64,000 nucleotides of DNA from Salvia splendens (GCF_004379255.2 NC_056035.1:19303902-19367901); one strand, 5' to 3'. Positions 35,030-46,007 are shown, counted from the first letter of the stretch. Notes: generated by a model from the letters alone, not told the origin. Numbers and translations: made by a program.

Positions 35030-35490
35030 GAACTCATATTATCAGCCAAAAGTATCATTTTATCAGCCAAAAATCTAAAACTATCATTATGAAACAAAAA
35101 TTTCATTTTATCACTAAACCTATCATTTTATCCACTAAAACTATCATTTTATTCCCCGAAACTATCATTTTCTCATTTTATGCAAAAGTAACATTTTATC
35201 ATTTGAAACTATAATTTTATGATGCAAAAGTATCATTTTATCACTGAACCTATCATTTTACCCACTGAAACTATCATTTTATTCAACGAAACTATCATTT
35301 TATGCAAAAGCATCATTTTATCATTTGAAACTATCATTTTATCCCCTTACACTATCATTTTATGATGCAAAAGTATCATTTTTCAAATAAAACAGAACAA
35401 CCAAAAAACATCATCAAACATATATCATCTTAACCATATAAACAATCATTTTATGCACTTAAACTATCATTTTTTAAAAGTTACCTCATA
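35030..35490. repeat. 21-bp minisatellite in an intron of gene A
   Basis: Looser version of the 21-bp family (AACTATCATTTTATCCACTA and similar), with TATGCAAAAGTATCATTTTATC variants. Lies between exons at 35569 and 34881. Confidence 0.8.
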
Positions 35491-37286
35491 TTCATCATTG
35501 TGAAAGAATTCAACTTCTTTCTCTAGAACTTTTTCCTTCTCTTCTCGAGCTGCTTTATTAGCCATTTCCTATTCGCTTTCATTCTGTTTCTCTTGCTCTT
35601 TTTCCACCTCATCATCTTTTTCCTTCTCCATATCCTTTTCCCGATTAATATTTTGATTCTCGTCAGGAGTTTGGTCATATTCCGGTATCAGAGTAAAGGT
35701 AAGGAACTCATTCCTAATTTTCAGTATAAATGTCCTCTCAGCAGCTTTAGTTAGCTCAATCATGATATCGATCTATTCAGGATCATCAATTTCATCATTG
35801 CTCATAGCATGTTACAATGTTTTCTGACTTTCTGTAACATTCTGTACACCTTCCTCTCTCAATCTCATTGCATTTCTTATTGTATCACAGATTATCTTAA
35901 AGCTATCAAGGTTCCTGAGTTCATCGGGCGCTGCTTCAAGGACATCAAGCATCTTCGACATTGAGGCTTTACAATCCCTGGCAGCTTCCTTCCATTGATC
36001 TATGAAAGTCTTTACTTGACTTCCACTGGTTGTTCCCTCTTCATCATGATCATTCATCTTCAAAGCTTTTACATCTTCAGGTTCATCATCTTCATCTTCA
36101 GATTCATCATCTTCATCATTCTCTTCATGTGGTTGCTTTTTATATCGGTCATACTTATGACCGATACCAAAATCTGAATCATTCATTTCTACTCTTTGTC
36201 TTTCTTTCAGCAGTTCGACAGTCCATCTCTTAACTGTTGGATAATATCTTAGCACCATTTTTTTTTTCAAAGACAATTATGTCCACGTAACAAGCCTACA
36301 TTAACAAAAACTAAATATTAGTTTTTCTGTAAATAGATTCATAGACAATGGAAAACAAATATATTCTTACCACTACAAAGATAGCTGGTCCGATAAATAT
36401 CTTTGTTGTGTTTCTTTTCCATCTCTTTCGTGTTTCAAGCAATTTAGATATGACATAGCTACGCCAATTGTATTTTTTTATCTTCTCAACATCAGCTATG
36501 TAATCTAAAATTTGTGGACTCACATTTCCATCAGCAGGAGTGTTAATCAAGGCATACTCCACGAGAACCATAAAAGTCCATTTGAACCACTCACCACCTT
36601 CTTCATCTTTCATCATCTGCTCTACAACATACGCTGACACCATTTTTTTCTCTCCACCTTTACAGAATCTAGCAATTTGAATTTTGACGTCGATATGTTT
36701 CTGAAATTTGATCCTATTCATAGGTAAAGATCTGATCGGCAACCCAAGAGTTATATGAACATCTTCATCATCTAAAAATAGTGATTTCTCGCTGTTCAAT
36801 TTAATTGATGAACTTTTATGGTTAAAGTTGTAAATCAGATAATATGCCAATGATCTTGGGAAACTTCTTATATTGAAGTTTAGGAGTGCGCCAAACCCAA
36901 TCTCTCTAACAGCTCTTCTTTGATTCTTGTTTAGAGATTCGAGCATGTCAACGAAGAAGTCAGTATTCCTTCTTCCTGCCAAAGTCGGTGTCTGAATGGC
37001 TGTATCATCTTGAACAACTATTTTCTTGCCCTTCTTTGAAGCTGCCTTACTATTACTTATATCATCATTCTTTCTTTTCTTGTTATTTATTATACGTTCT
37101 ATTTCATCTGCCAATAGTCTATCATCATCATCAGCAGCAGCATCACTAATGTTCTTTCCTAATACACAAAAGATCCAGTGTGTTAAACGGTTTATGTCAT
37201 TATATAAAGTCAAAGTATCATTTTACCCATTGAAACTATCATTTTATCCCATGAAACTATCATTTTGCCCACTGAATCTATCATTT

Positions 37287-37590
37287 TAAGCCTCTACGAC
37301 GGTGTGGTAAATGTCATGAGATGATATATTGGGCTTATAAAATGATACATAAGCTGAAGAAATGGCATATAAGCTGATAAAATGATACTTTAACGTGACA
37401 AAATGAAGTCAGTATTCCTTCTTCCTGCCAAAGTCGGTGTCTGAATGGCTTTATCATCTTGAACAACTTTTTTCTTGCATTTTATACCCTGAAACTATCA
37501 TTTTATCCCATGAAACTATCATTTTATACCCTGAAACCATCATTTTATCCCCTGAAACTATCATTTTATCAAGTGCAACTATCATTTTAC
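37287..37590 (+). repeat. left arm of a 304-bp inverted repeat
   Basis: Matches the reverse complement of 38706-39009 along its whole length without indels and with only a few mismatches. Parts: 31 bp of the transposase C-terminal exon (CTACGACGGTGTGGTAAATG), a piece like the sequence after gene A (33418-33480), 75 bp of Ulp1-like exon 2 (37405-37478, equal to 36956-37031 apart from a few bases), then 21-bp repeats. The spacer is 1115 bp. Confidence 0.9.
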
Positions 37591-37860
37591 CCACTAAAAC
37601 TATCATTTTATCCCATGAAACTATCATTTTATACCCTGAAACTATCATTTTATACTTTGAAACTATCATTTTACCTTCTGAAACTATCATTTTATCCCCT
37701 GAAACCATCATTTTATCAAGTGCAACTATCATTTTACCTTCTGAAACTATCATTTTATCCCCTGAAACTATCATTTTATCCCCTGAGAGCATCATTGTAT
37801 CAAGTGCAACTATCATTTTACCTTCTGAAACTATCATTTTCAATTTAAAGATTTATCATT
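37490..37860. repeat. 21-bp minisatellite block
   Basis: About 17 regular units of TATCATTTTATCCCCTGAAAC type. Every frame gives a seven-residue repeat such as LSFYPLK or ETIILSP, so the long frames here are not proteins. Confidence 0.9.
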
Positions 37861-38049
37861 AATAAACATGAGATTTATCATTTTATCTTCTGAAACCATC
37901 ATTAATTGTCTATCATCATCATCAGCAGAAGCATCACGAATGTTTTTTCCTAATACATAAAAGATTTCAGTGTGTTAAACGGTTTATGTCATTATATAAA
38001 GTAAATTCAAGTAAATTCATCATGCTGACATATGTAACTCTAAATCTAG

Positions 38050-38413
38050 ACTAAAAAACTATAGAATCTAAAAAAACGAGAATCGCAGGCAAAATGATAA
38101 AATCGATTAAAAACAAAAGTGAAATAAGTAAAAAACTTCATCCAACCATTCTTCGATGATACTAGAGCATTTTCCGTCGTCATATTTCGGAGGATGAATT
38201 GTTTTTCCTTTGAAACTGAAGAAGCAAGGGTTTGAATGCGATTCGGAGGGTTTGGATGCGATTCGAAGGGTTTGAGTGTGTGAGAAATTGAATTCAGCGT
38301 CTAGTTCACGTTTTCTTTCGACGCGCCAATTTTATAAAGAAATGACAATTTTGCCCTTATATAAACGAAATATGACAGTTTTATTTGATAAAATGATAGT
38401 TTTGTTTGATTAA
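38050..38413 (-). promoter_or_regulatory. 5' module of Ulp1-like gene A
   Basis: Third copy of the leader and start module (see 25014-25353 and 32233-32535), with the start codon at 38183-38181 and a 45-codon frame running into intron-like sequence. Farther out it continues as 21-bp repeats. Confidence 0.6.
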
Positions 38414-38705
38414 AATGATACTTCTATCTGATAAAATGATAGTTTTGCCGGATAGAATGATACTTCTGTCTGATAAAATGATAGTTTTGCCGAATAGAAT
38501 TATACTCTGAGTTGATAAAATGATAATTTTATTGATTTGTTGGTATGTACATTCCTGCATACAATGATACTCTAAGTTGATAAAATGATAGTTTTGCCGG
38601 ATAGAATGATAGTCTGGGTTGATAAAATGATGGTTTTATGGGATAAAATGATAGTTTCATGGTATAAAATGATAGTTTCAGGGTATGAAATGATAGTTTC
38701 AGAAG

Positions 38706-39009
38706 GTAATATGATAGTTGCACTTGATAAAATGATAGTTTCAGGGGATAAAATGATAGTTTCAGGGTATAAAATGATAGTTTCATGGGATAAAATGATA
38801 GTTTTAGGGTATAAAATGCAAGAAAAAAGTTGTTTAAGATGATAAAGCCATTCAGACACCGACTTTGGCAGGAAGAATGAATACTGACTTCATTTTGTCA
38901 CGTTAAAGTATCATTTTATCAGCTTATATGTCATTTCTTCAGCTTATGTATCATTTTATAAGCCCAATATATCATCTCATGACATTTACCACACCGTTGT
39001 AGCGGCTTA
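38706..39009 (-). repeat. right arm of a 304-bp inverted repeat
   Basis: Inverted copy of 37287-37590. Its outer end joins directly to the 1232-bp tandem duplication (the transposase C-terminal segment at 38979-39009 belongs to both). Confidence 0.9.
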
Positions 39010-40210
39010 TTTGCTTTCCTTATTGCACTCTCCCTCTTTGATACTTTGTCACTAGCTGATCCTTTGGTTCTAACAACACTCTTGTTCAGAAAACACTTCA
39101 CTCTTGTTCACAAAACACATCACTCTTGTTCAGAGAACACATCACTCTTATTCTGATTTTACTTCACTCTTGTTCACAAAACACGTCACTCTTGTTCAGA
39201 ATACACTTCACTCTTGTTCACAATACACATCACTCTTGTTCAGAAAACACTTCACTGTTTTTCACAAAACACATCACTCTAGTTCAGAAAACACTTCATT
39301 CTTGTTCACAAAACACATCACTCTTATTCAGATTTTACTTCACTCTTGTTCAGAAAATACATCACTCTTGTTCAGAAAATACATCACTCTTATTCTGATT
39401 TTACTTCACTCTTGTTCACAAAACACCTCACTCTTGTTCAGAAAACACTTCACTCTTATTCTGATTTTACTTCACTCTTGTTCACAAAACACATCACTCT
39501 TGTTCACAAAACACATCACTCTTGTTCAGAAAACACTTCACTCCTATTCTGATTTTACTTTACTCTTGTTCACAAAACACATCACTCTTGTTCAGAAAAC
39601 ACTTCACTCCTGTTCACAAAACACATCACTCTTGTTCAGAAAACACTTCACTATTTTTCACAAAACACATCACTCTTGTTCACAAAACACTTCACTATTG
39701 TTCACAAAACACATCACTCTTATTATGATTTCACTTCACTCTTATTTGCAAAACAACTATAAATATAACCATGTAAACATAATACAAAGGCCATACGATT
39801 TTCATAATCAGTTAACATCAGTGGAACAATTATAAATCTAACCACAGAAACTTCGGTTTTCATAATCACTTAACATCAGTGAAACAACTATAAATCTAAA
39901 CACATAAACTACGGTTTTAATAAATATAAACACAGAAACTATCATTTTATAATCTGAAACTATCATTTTAGCTTCTGAAACTATCATTTTATCCCCTGAA
40001 ACCATCATTTTATCAAGTGCAACTATCATTTTACCTTCTGAAACTATCATTTTATCCCACAAAATGTCATTTTATACACCAAAAATACATATCATTTTAT
40101 CTGCTAAAAGTAGCATTTTATCGCTTGAAAGTGTCATTTTATATCAAATGGCTTCAATCTGCCTTCTCATTAAATCTACCACAATTTCTTGAATCATGAC
40201 GACCCATCTA
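38979..40210. repeat. 1232-bp tandem duplication, unit 1
   Basis: Near-identical to 40211-41442 at an offset of exactly 1232 bp; a third partial copy (41443-41541) is the real transposase C-terminal exon. Each unit starts with about 95 bp of that exon (reading on the minus strand as SASDKVSKRESAIRKANKS), then an array of about 30 22-bp units, an AT-rich stretch with CATAATCACTTAACATCAGTG-like repeats, and a 21-bp array. The only differences I noticed are within the first 30 bp, which implies a recent event. Confidence 0.93.
39075..39745. repeat. 22-bp minisatellite array (unit 1)
   Basis: Units CTTCACTCTTGTTCAGAAAACA, CATCACTCTTGTTCACAAAACA and CTTCACTCTTATTCTGATTTTA in mixed order. The 243-codon frame across it has a 22-residue period (three units) and is a repeat translation. 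Confidence 0.9.
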
Positions 40211-41442
40211 ATGACATTTACCACACCGTCGTAGAGGCTTATTTGCTTTCCTTATTGCACTCTCCCTCTTTGATACTTTGTCACTAGCTGATCCTTTGGT
40301 TCTAACAACACTCTTGTTCAGAAAACACTTCACTCTTGTTCACAAAACACATCACTCTTGTTCAGAGAACACATCACTCTTATTCTGATTTTACTTCACT
40401 CTTGTTCACAAAACACGTCACTCTTGTTCAGAATACACTTCACTCTTGTTCACAATACACATCACTCTTGTTCAGAAAACACTTCACTGTTTTTCACAAA
40501 ACACATCACTCTAGTTCAGAAAACACTTCATTCTTGTTCACAAAACACATCACTCTTATTCAGATTTTACTTCACTCTTGTTCAGAAAATACATCACTCT
40601 TGTTCAGAAAATACATCACTCTTATTCTGATTTTACTTCACTCTTGTTCACAAAACACCTCACTCTTGTTCAGAAAACACTTCACTCTTATTCTGATTTT
40701 ACTTCACTCTTGTTCACAAAACACATCACTCTTGTTCACAAAACACATCACTCTTGTTCAGAAAACACTTCACTCCTATTCTGATTTTACTTTACTCTTG
40801 TTCACAAAACACATCACTCTTGTTCAGAAAACACTTCACTCCTGTTCACAAAACACATCACTCTTGTTCAGAAAACACTTCACTATTTTTCACAAAACAC
40901 ATCACTCTTGTTCACAAAACACTTCACTATTGTTCACAAAACACATCACTCTTATTATGATTTCACTTCACTCTTATTTGCAAAACAACTATAAATATAA
41001 CCATGTAAACATAATACAAAGGCCATACGATTTTCATAATCAGTTAACATCAGTGGAACAATTATAAATCTAACCACAGAAACTTCGGTTTTCATAATCA
41101 CTTAACATCAGTGAAACAACTATAAATCTAAACACATAAACTACGGTTTTAATAAATATAAACACAGAAACTATCATTTTATAATCTGAAACTATCATTT
41201 TAGCTTCTGAAACTATCATTTTATCCCCTGAAACCATCATTTTATCAAGTGCAACTATCATTTTACCTTCTGAAACTATCATTTTATCCCACAAAATGTC
41301 ATTTTATACACCAAAAATACATATCATTTTATCTGCTAAAAGTAGCATTTTATCGCTTGAAAGTGTCATTTTATATCAAATGGCTTCAATCTGCCTTCTC
41401 ATTAAATCTACCACAATTTCTTGAATCATGACGACCCATCTA
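40211..41442. repeat. 1232-bp tandem duplication, unit 2
   Basis: Second unit, adjoining the intact 3' end of the transposase gene at 41443. Its own 22-bp array is 40307-40977. The minus-strand reading at 41442-41400 continues the transposase as MGRHDSRNCGRF after a TAG, so the unit includes the original end of the transposase gene. Confidence 0.93.
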
Positions 41443-44400
41443 ATGACATTTACCACACCGTCGTAGAGACTTATTTGCTTTCCTTATTGCACTCTCCCTC
41501 TTTGATACTTTGTCACTAGCTGATCCTTTGGTTCTAACAACGTCTGGAGGATGTACATCAATTACATCAGGTACTGTCATTCCATAAAATTCCTCAACCA
41601 TCTTTTTCTTTTCAATGACTGAAGGTATTGCACAATTTCCAAATATATGCTCTTGCAAATCATCAAGACCAGCACATAACAAAGACAGATGATCCATACT
41701 TCCCTCAGACTTTTGGACTAATCGATAAAAGTTGGAGAACAACTTTTTCTTAACTTCCTGCTTTTCATCCAAATCTACAAGGTAAAAGATAACATTATTA
41801 CAATAAATACTATCATTTCTCTGACTGAAAAATAGAGTTTTTACAAATAAGGTTAAAAATGGAGCACACGTTCAAATGGTTGTATCTCCTCAGATGGTAG
41901 ACCATGGGTTGCCTTTAGTAAAGAGCTCTTCAACCACCTTCGACTAAAATATTTCTCAGGAATGAGATTAGCAGACTTATTCTTTAACAAACAAAATATA
42001 TGACAGCATAACAAACCAATTCTGGAAAACTTCTTACAACCACTGTCGAATGTGTCTTGCTTACAATCATACTTAACATCCCATGTTCTACCATATTGGT
42101 CCTTGACCTTATGCATCTTCATGTTATCCTCAACAGTTATCGAAACAATCTCACATACCGTACTTATTTCATGTTGTACATGTTTGAAAATAGAATCATT
42201 GTAGATTGTAGATGCATGCTTCTCAATAGGCAATTGGGTTGACAAATCAGGAATAGTTGAGTAATCCAAGTAGTTCAATCGTGAATTGGCATTCCTTTGA
42301 TCTCCCACAGCACAGTTAAAGAAATTGATGAATTGTACAAGATTTGCACGAGGCTTTGTGTAGTTTTTTAAAAAGCTATTCTCTGATTCAGACATCGATG
42401 TAGTCCTAAGAAGCGACCCCATGGGAAAATCTCAAAAATATGCAGGAACCCAGAATTCTCTATCTTCAAACATCGATCCAAACCAGTGCACGTCTTCTAA
42501 TCCATACCGTTCCATTATATCATTCCATATTATATCAAACTCACCAGGCTCTAACAAATCAGACCAAACACATGCATTCAACTCGTTTTTGAAATCTTCA
42601 TTACCAAGCAAGGATTTGGGCAACTTATCTGACACCTTAACCATAATATGCCACATGCACCATCGGTGCCTTGTTTGTAAAAGTACTTGTTGAACAGCAA
42701 GTTTCATCCCCAATCTTGATCAGTGATAATCAATTTGGGTGCTACCCCCATACATCGAACAAAATAGCCAAACAACCAAGCATATGAGTCTCTACCTTCA
42801 CTTGATAACAATCCAGCTCCAAATGTAACTGCTCTGGAATGGTTATCTTTTCCAGTGAATGGAGCAAAAATCATGCAATACCTTCAGAATATAACATAAA
42901 AATGAATTATATTTTCATACATACAGAAAAGTATCATTTTATCAGCTAAGAATATCATCTTATCAGCTAAAAGTATCATTTTATGTCTTTTAGCAACAAA
43001 AGTAATATACCTGTTAGTGTTGTATGTTGAGTCAAATGAAATTACATCTCCAAACATATGATAATTTCGTCTTGAAATAGCATCAGCCCAGAAGAGTTTA
43101 GTTAACTTTCCATGAGATCCTATCTCAATTTCATAATAGAAGGCATCAGATGATTCCTTTTGAGAACACATATAATCAAAAATCATTTGAGCATCTGAAC
43201 CATCAATATTGGACATAATATCGCGATAACCATTTCTAATATCAATAATATCACATCCAACATTTTCAGGTCCACCCATTATCTCCTTCAGAAGTTTGAA
43301 TGTGAGTGTGGGACCAATATTACACCTGCCAAAATCCTCCATAAACCTCCGATGGATAGGATCCAGACTGCGATTGGCCGTCATAAAATGCCTACTCTCA
43401 TCCGCAACCATTAAGTGATTATGATACTCAACAAACTGATAAACCTCATACCCTTTGCTCATGCCATCTGAAAAAATATCTCAAGTTGAGCTTGGCAAGA
43501 CATTCACACCTAAATGACCGACAGCTACGCTTCTTAACAGACACTTCAGTTGATTTGGATGCATCACCAGGTATAAAATTCTTAGATCCTTGTCTGCTGC
43601 AAGCCAAATACTGCCACTTAATAATACCATGAACTGATTTGTTGCCCAGTTTACGAATGCCAAAACCAACTGAACGAGCATAATGTTCATAGAAATCAGA
43701 TGCTTCTACTAATGTATTGAATTTCATACCAATCATTGGCTTCAAAGCATCATCACAAACAGGAATGTACATACCTACAAATTAGTAAAACTATCATTTT
43801 ATCAACTCAGAGTATCATTCTATCGGGCAAAACTATCATTTTATTTATGCAGTAAATCTAACATTTATAAGCCAAAAGTATCATTTTATCAACTCAGATT
43901 ATCATTCTATCCGGCAAAACTATCATTTTATCAACTCAGAGTATCATTCTATCGGACAAAACTATCATTTTATTTATGCAGTAAACCTAACATTTATAAG
44001 CCAAAAGTATCATTTTATCAACTCAGAGTATCATTCTATCCGGCAAAACTATCATTTTATCAACTCAGAGTATCATTCTATCCGGTAAAACTATCATTTT
44101 ATCAACTCAGAGTATCATTCTATCGGCAAAAGTATCATTTTATCAACTTAGAGTATCATTCTATGAAGCAAAACTATCATTTTATGCAGTAAACCTAACA
44201 TTTATAAGCCAAAAGTATCATCTTAACTACCAATCATTGGCTTCAAAGCATCATCACAAACTGGAATGTACATACCTACAAATCAGTAAAAGTATCATTT
44301 TATCAACTTAGAGTATCATTCTATGTGGCAAAACTATCATTTTATAGACCAAAAGTATCATTTTATCAACTCAGAGTATCATTCTATCCGGCAAAACTAT

Positions 44401-44910
44401 CATTTTATCAACTCAGAGTATCATTCTATCCGAAAAAACTATCATTTTATTAACTCAGAGTATCATTGTATGCAGGAATGTACATATCTACAAATCAATA
44501 AAACTATCATTTTATCAACTCAGAGTATCATTCTATCCAGCAAAACTATCATTTTATCAACTCAAAGTATCATTCTATCCGGCAAAACTATCATTTTATC
44601 AACTCAGAGTATCATTCTATCCGATAAAAGTATCATTTTATCAACTCAGAGTATCATTCTATCCGGCAAACTATCATTTTATACAGTACACCTAACATTT
44701 ATAAGCCAAAAGTATCATCTTAACACTACATAATATAATTAATTAAGAAGTTCAATATATCAGAAACATAAACCAATTGACAACTAATATTAATCTAAAA
44801 TCAAATTCAATACATGAAACAAAACAATCAATAAATTAAAATATGAACACAATCAATAAGCTAAATAATAGATGATGATTGTTACCTTCATTATTTGCTA
44901 CAGACTCCAT
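41440..44910 (-). pseudogene. FAR1-related MULE transposase, four or more exons, broken
   Basis: Exon 1 at 44910 (MESVANNE, donor GTAAC) joins in phase to exon 2 at 43772 (GMYIPVCDDALKP). Exon 2 has the FAR1 DNA-binding domain (FYEHYARSVGFGIRKLGNK, YLACSRQG, CRCE-like CRSFRCECLAKL, then YEVYQFVEYHNH), followed by the MULE core: DVISFDSTYNTN (first Asp, about 43040), ITDQD (second Asp, about 42725) and RHRWCMWHIM. The SWIM finger is at 42100-41960 (CKQ, CKKF, CCHIFC) and the last exon (41772) ends in a zinc-knuckle-like CGKCH. Lesions: a T-run frameshift at about 43470, a one-base loss at about 42717, TGA for Arg at 42432-42434, and TAG inside the final zinc motif (41440-41442). Intron 1 is the 43780-44720 repeat array. 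These transposases gave rise to FHY3/FAR1. Confidence 0.85.
43780..44720. repeat. 21-bp minisatellite filling intron 1 of the transposase
   Basis: Regular 42-bp dimers (TATCATTTTATCAACTCAGAG plus TATCATTCTATCCGGCAAAAC) with two embedded exon-2 acceptor fragments (44230-44287 and a shorter one at 44471-44498). Because it lies between exon 1 and the genuine exon 2, this intron is the likely source of the arrays elsewhere in the element. Confidence 0.88.
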
Positions 44911-45254
44911 CGAAGCAAATTCTGACAACAATTGAACAGGTAATCAATGAAAATAAGAACGCAAAATTGAAAACATCTCACCGGTCACAATTCACAATTA
45001 TGCGAGAAATATGGAAACAAAATATGGAGATTATGGAATAATGAACCAAATCGGATTCAAATCTGGGAACAAAATTGATGAGAAGAGGAATATGGAAACA
45101 GAATCGCTGAGAAAGAGGAGAGAATCGAACTGAGTGAGAATGAAAGAATGGAGCGAAATTCAGAAATTAAATGAGGGAAATGACATATTTACCCTCTGCG
45201 CCTTTATTATGAAGTAAATCTAAGTTTGAATCTCAGCCACAAGATTAGAAAATA

Positions 45255-45314
45255 TGTGTGGTCCAGATTTGGTTATAGGGTTATCACACAAATTAGGGGT
45301 TATCATATGATCAC
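45255..45314 (-). repeat. right terminal inverted repeat of the giant MULE
   Basis: Reverse complement starts GTGATCATATGATAACCCCT and pairs with 24924-24984. The transposase start codon is about 350 bp inside. A (CT)n(TA)n tract (45318-45388) follows outside. Confidence 0.85.
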
Positions 45315-45316
45315 AA

Positions 45317-45317
<1 letters not shown>

Positions 45318-45388
<71 letters not shown>
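45318..45388. repeat. (CT)n(TA)n microsatellite
   Basis: About 10 CT units followed by about 23 TA units, between the MULE terminus and the next MITE. Confidence 0.9.
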
Positions 45389-45390
<2 letters not shown>

Positions 45391-45708
45391 GGTGTGATGA
45401 ACTACAAACCCTCTATAATACAAACTATACAAACTTTAATTCTACTCACTCAATACAATTAATCAACGGTTAATATAAGAGATTTTTCTAATGTCAACAT
45501 TTCATACAAATCTGCACATTCCGTTGACATCGAACAATCAGAATTTGTACACCCCCGTTGACATAATTTGTACACCCTGTTGACATCAACCCCCGTTGAC
45601 ATAATTTGTACACTCCGTTGACATCAGCCCCGTTGACATAATTTGTACACTCCGTTGACATCAGTTTGTATAATTTGTATTATAGAGAGTTTGTATTTGA
45701 TCACACCT
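45391..45708. mobile_element. MITE with internal tandem repeats
   Basis: About 318 bp. Left end GGTGTGATGAACTACAAACC and right end (inverted) GGTGTGATCAAATACAAACT continue to match through CTCTATAATACAAA on both sides, giving inverted repeats of over 40 bp. The centre has four to five repeats of about 36 bp built from CCGTTGACATCA and ACATAATTTGTACAC. TA-rich DNA lies on both sides, so the target duplication is not readable. Non-coding; superfamily uncertain. Confidence 0.75.
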
Positions 45709-45814
45709 CTATATATATATATATTCATTTATTAATATACTATTTCAATTATTAATATTCTATATTAATTTATATAGGTGTTACGTGTATAACTAATTAG
45801 TTATAAAAATTGTA

Positions 45815-46007
45815 CTTCCTAGTCTAAATCAAGATGGCTACATTTTTTAATAGCGCGAGATTATAGAAATAGTTGTTCGGTGGAGTAAATAGAAAAAAAA
45901 TATATGATTAAATATTTTAATGAGGAGAAGGAGATTTATTTCCAAAAATAGAAATGAGTGAGACAAATTAAAAAGAAAATGTAGACATTATCTGTAGGAG
46001 GGAGGAG
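45815..46007. mobile_element. Stowaway-like MITE, worn
   Basis: 193 bp between TA dinucleotides (45813-45814 and 46008-46009). CTTCCTAGTC at the left faces GGAGGGAG at the right; the inner parts GGCTACATTTT and AAAATGTAGAC are inverted copies. Non-coding. Confidence 0.55.

Larger units (their letters stand above)
33507..38183 (-). pseudogene. Ulp1-like cysteine protease (C48) gene A, multi-exon
   Basis: Paralogue of gene B in the same orientation. First exon at 38183 (MTTENALVSSKNGWMKFF); exon 2 at about 37170-36375 (IGFGALLNFNIRSFPRSLAYYL, DDEDVHITLGLPIRSL, KYNWRSYVISKLLETRKRW); then 36276-35812 (RYYPTVKRWTVELLKERQ, acidic, SQVKTFIDQWKEAARDCKAS), 35763-35569 and 34881-34684 (basic or charged), LAPRTYVSINIIDAWVVYLN (34560-34500). 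The catalytic part is FFPIWAHEHFYIMCF and VIDNALISEE (34140-34050) and VDCGVYVMRHMETYMG (33770-33725). His, Asp and Cys are kept. The oxyanion Gln codon is TAG (33792-33794, MPW-stop-NYTN), which kills the enzyme. The stretch 37215-37900, between first exon and exon 2, is a rearranged duplication with one arm of a large inverted repeat. Confidence 0.75.
24924..45314 (-). mobile_element. giant Mutator-like element (MULE), 20.4 kb, with transposase and two Ulp1-like genes
   Basis: Termini 24924-24984 and 45255-45314 form inverted repeats of about 60 bp with few differences (GTGTGATAACCCTATAAC is shared exactly). Inside, on the minus strand, are a FAR1/MULE transposase gene (44910-41440) and two paralogous Ulp1-like genes (38183-33507 and 32309-27720). 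Between and within them are 21-bp and 22-bp minisatellites, a 304-bp inverted repeat and a 1232-bp tandem duplication. MULEs that captured Ulp1-like proteases are known in plants (Kaonashi-type elements); two protease genes plus this repeat content and length are unusual. All three genes carry lesions, so the copy is not autonomous. Confidence 0.85.

Noticed and set aside
37437..37862. Long overlapping frames on both strands with ETIILSP or LSFYPLK repeats
   Set aside because: Seven-residue periodicity equals the 21-bp repeat; open on both strands, so not coding. The same holds for frames at 26347, 38529, 38572 and 44323.
39104..41067. Two identical 243-codon open frames (39104-39835 and 40336-41067)
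   Set aside because: They are translations of the 22-bp minisatellite with a 22-residue period; all frames are open because the repeat lacks stops. The identity comes from the 1232-bp duplication.
24924..45314. 9-11-bp target duplication of the giant MULE
   Set aside because: Both flanks are TA/CT microsatellites; no convincing duplication can be separated from the low-complexity sequence.
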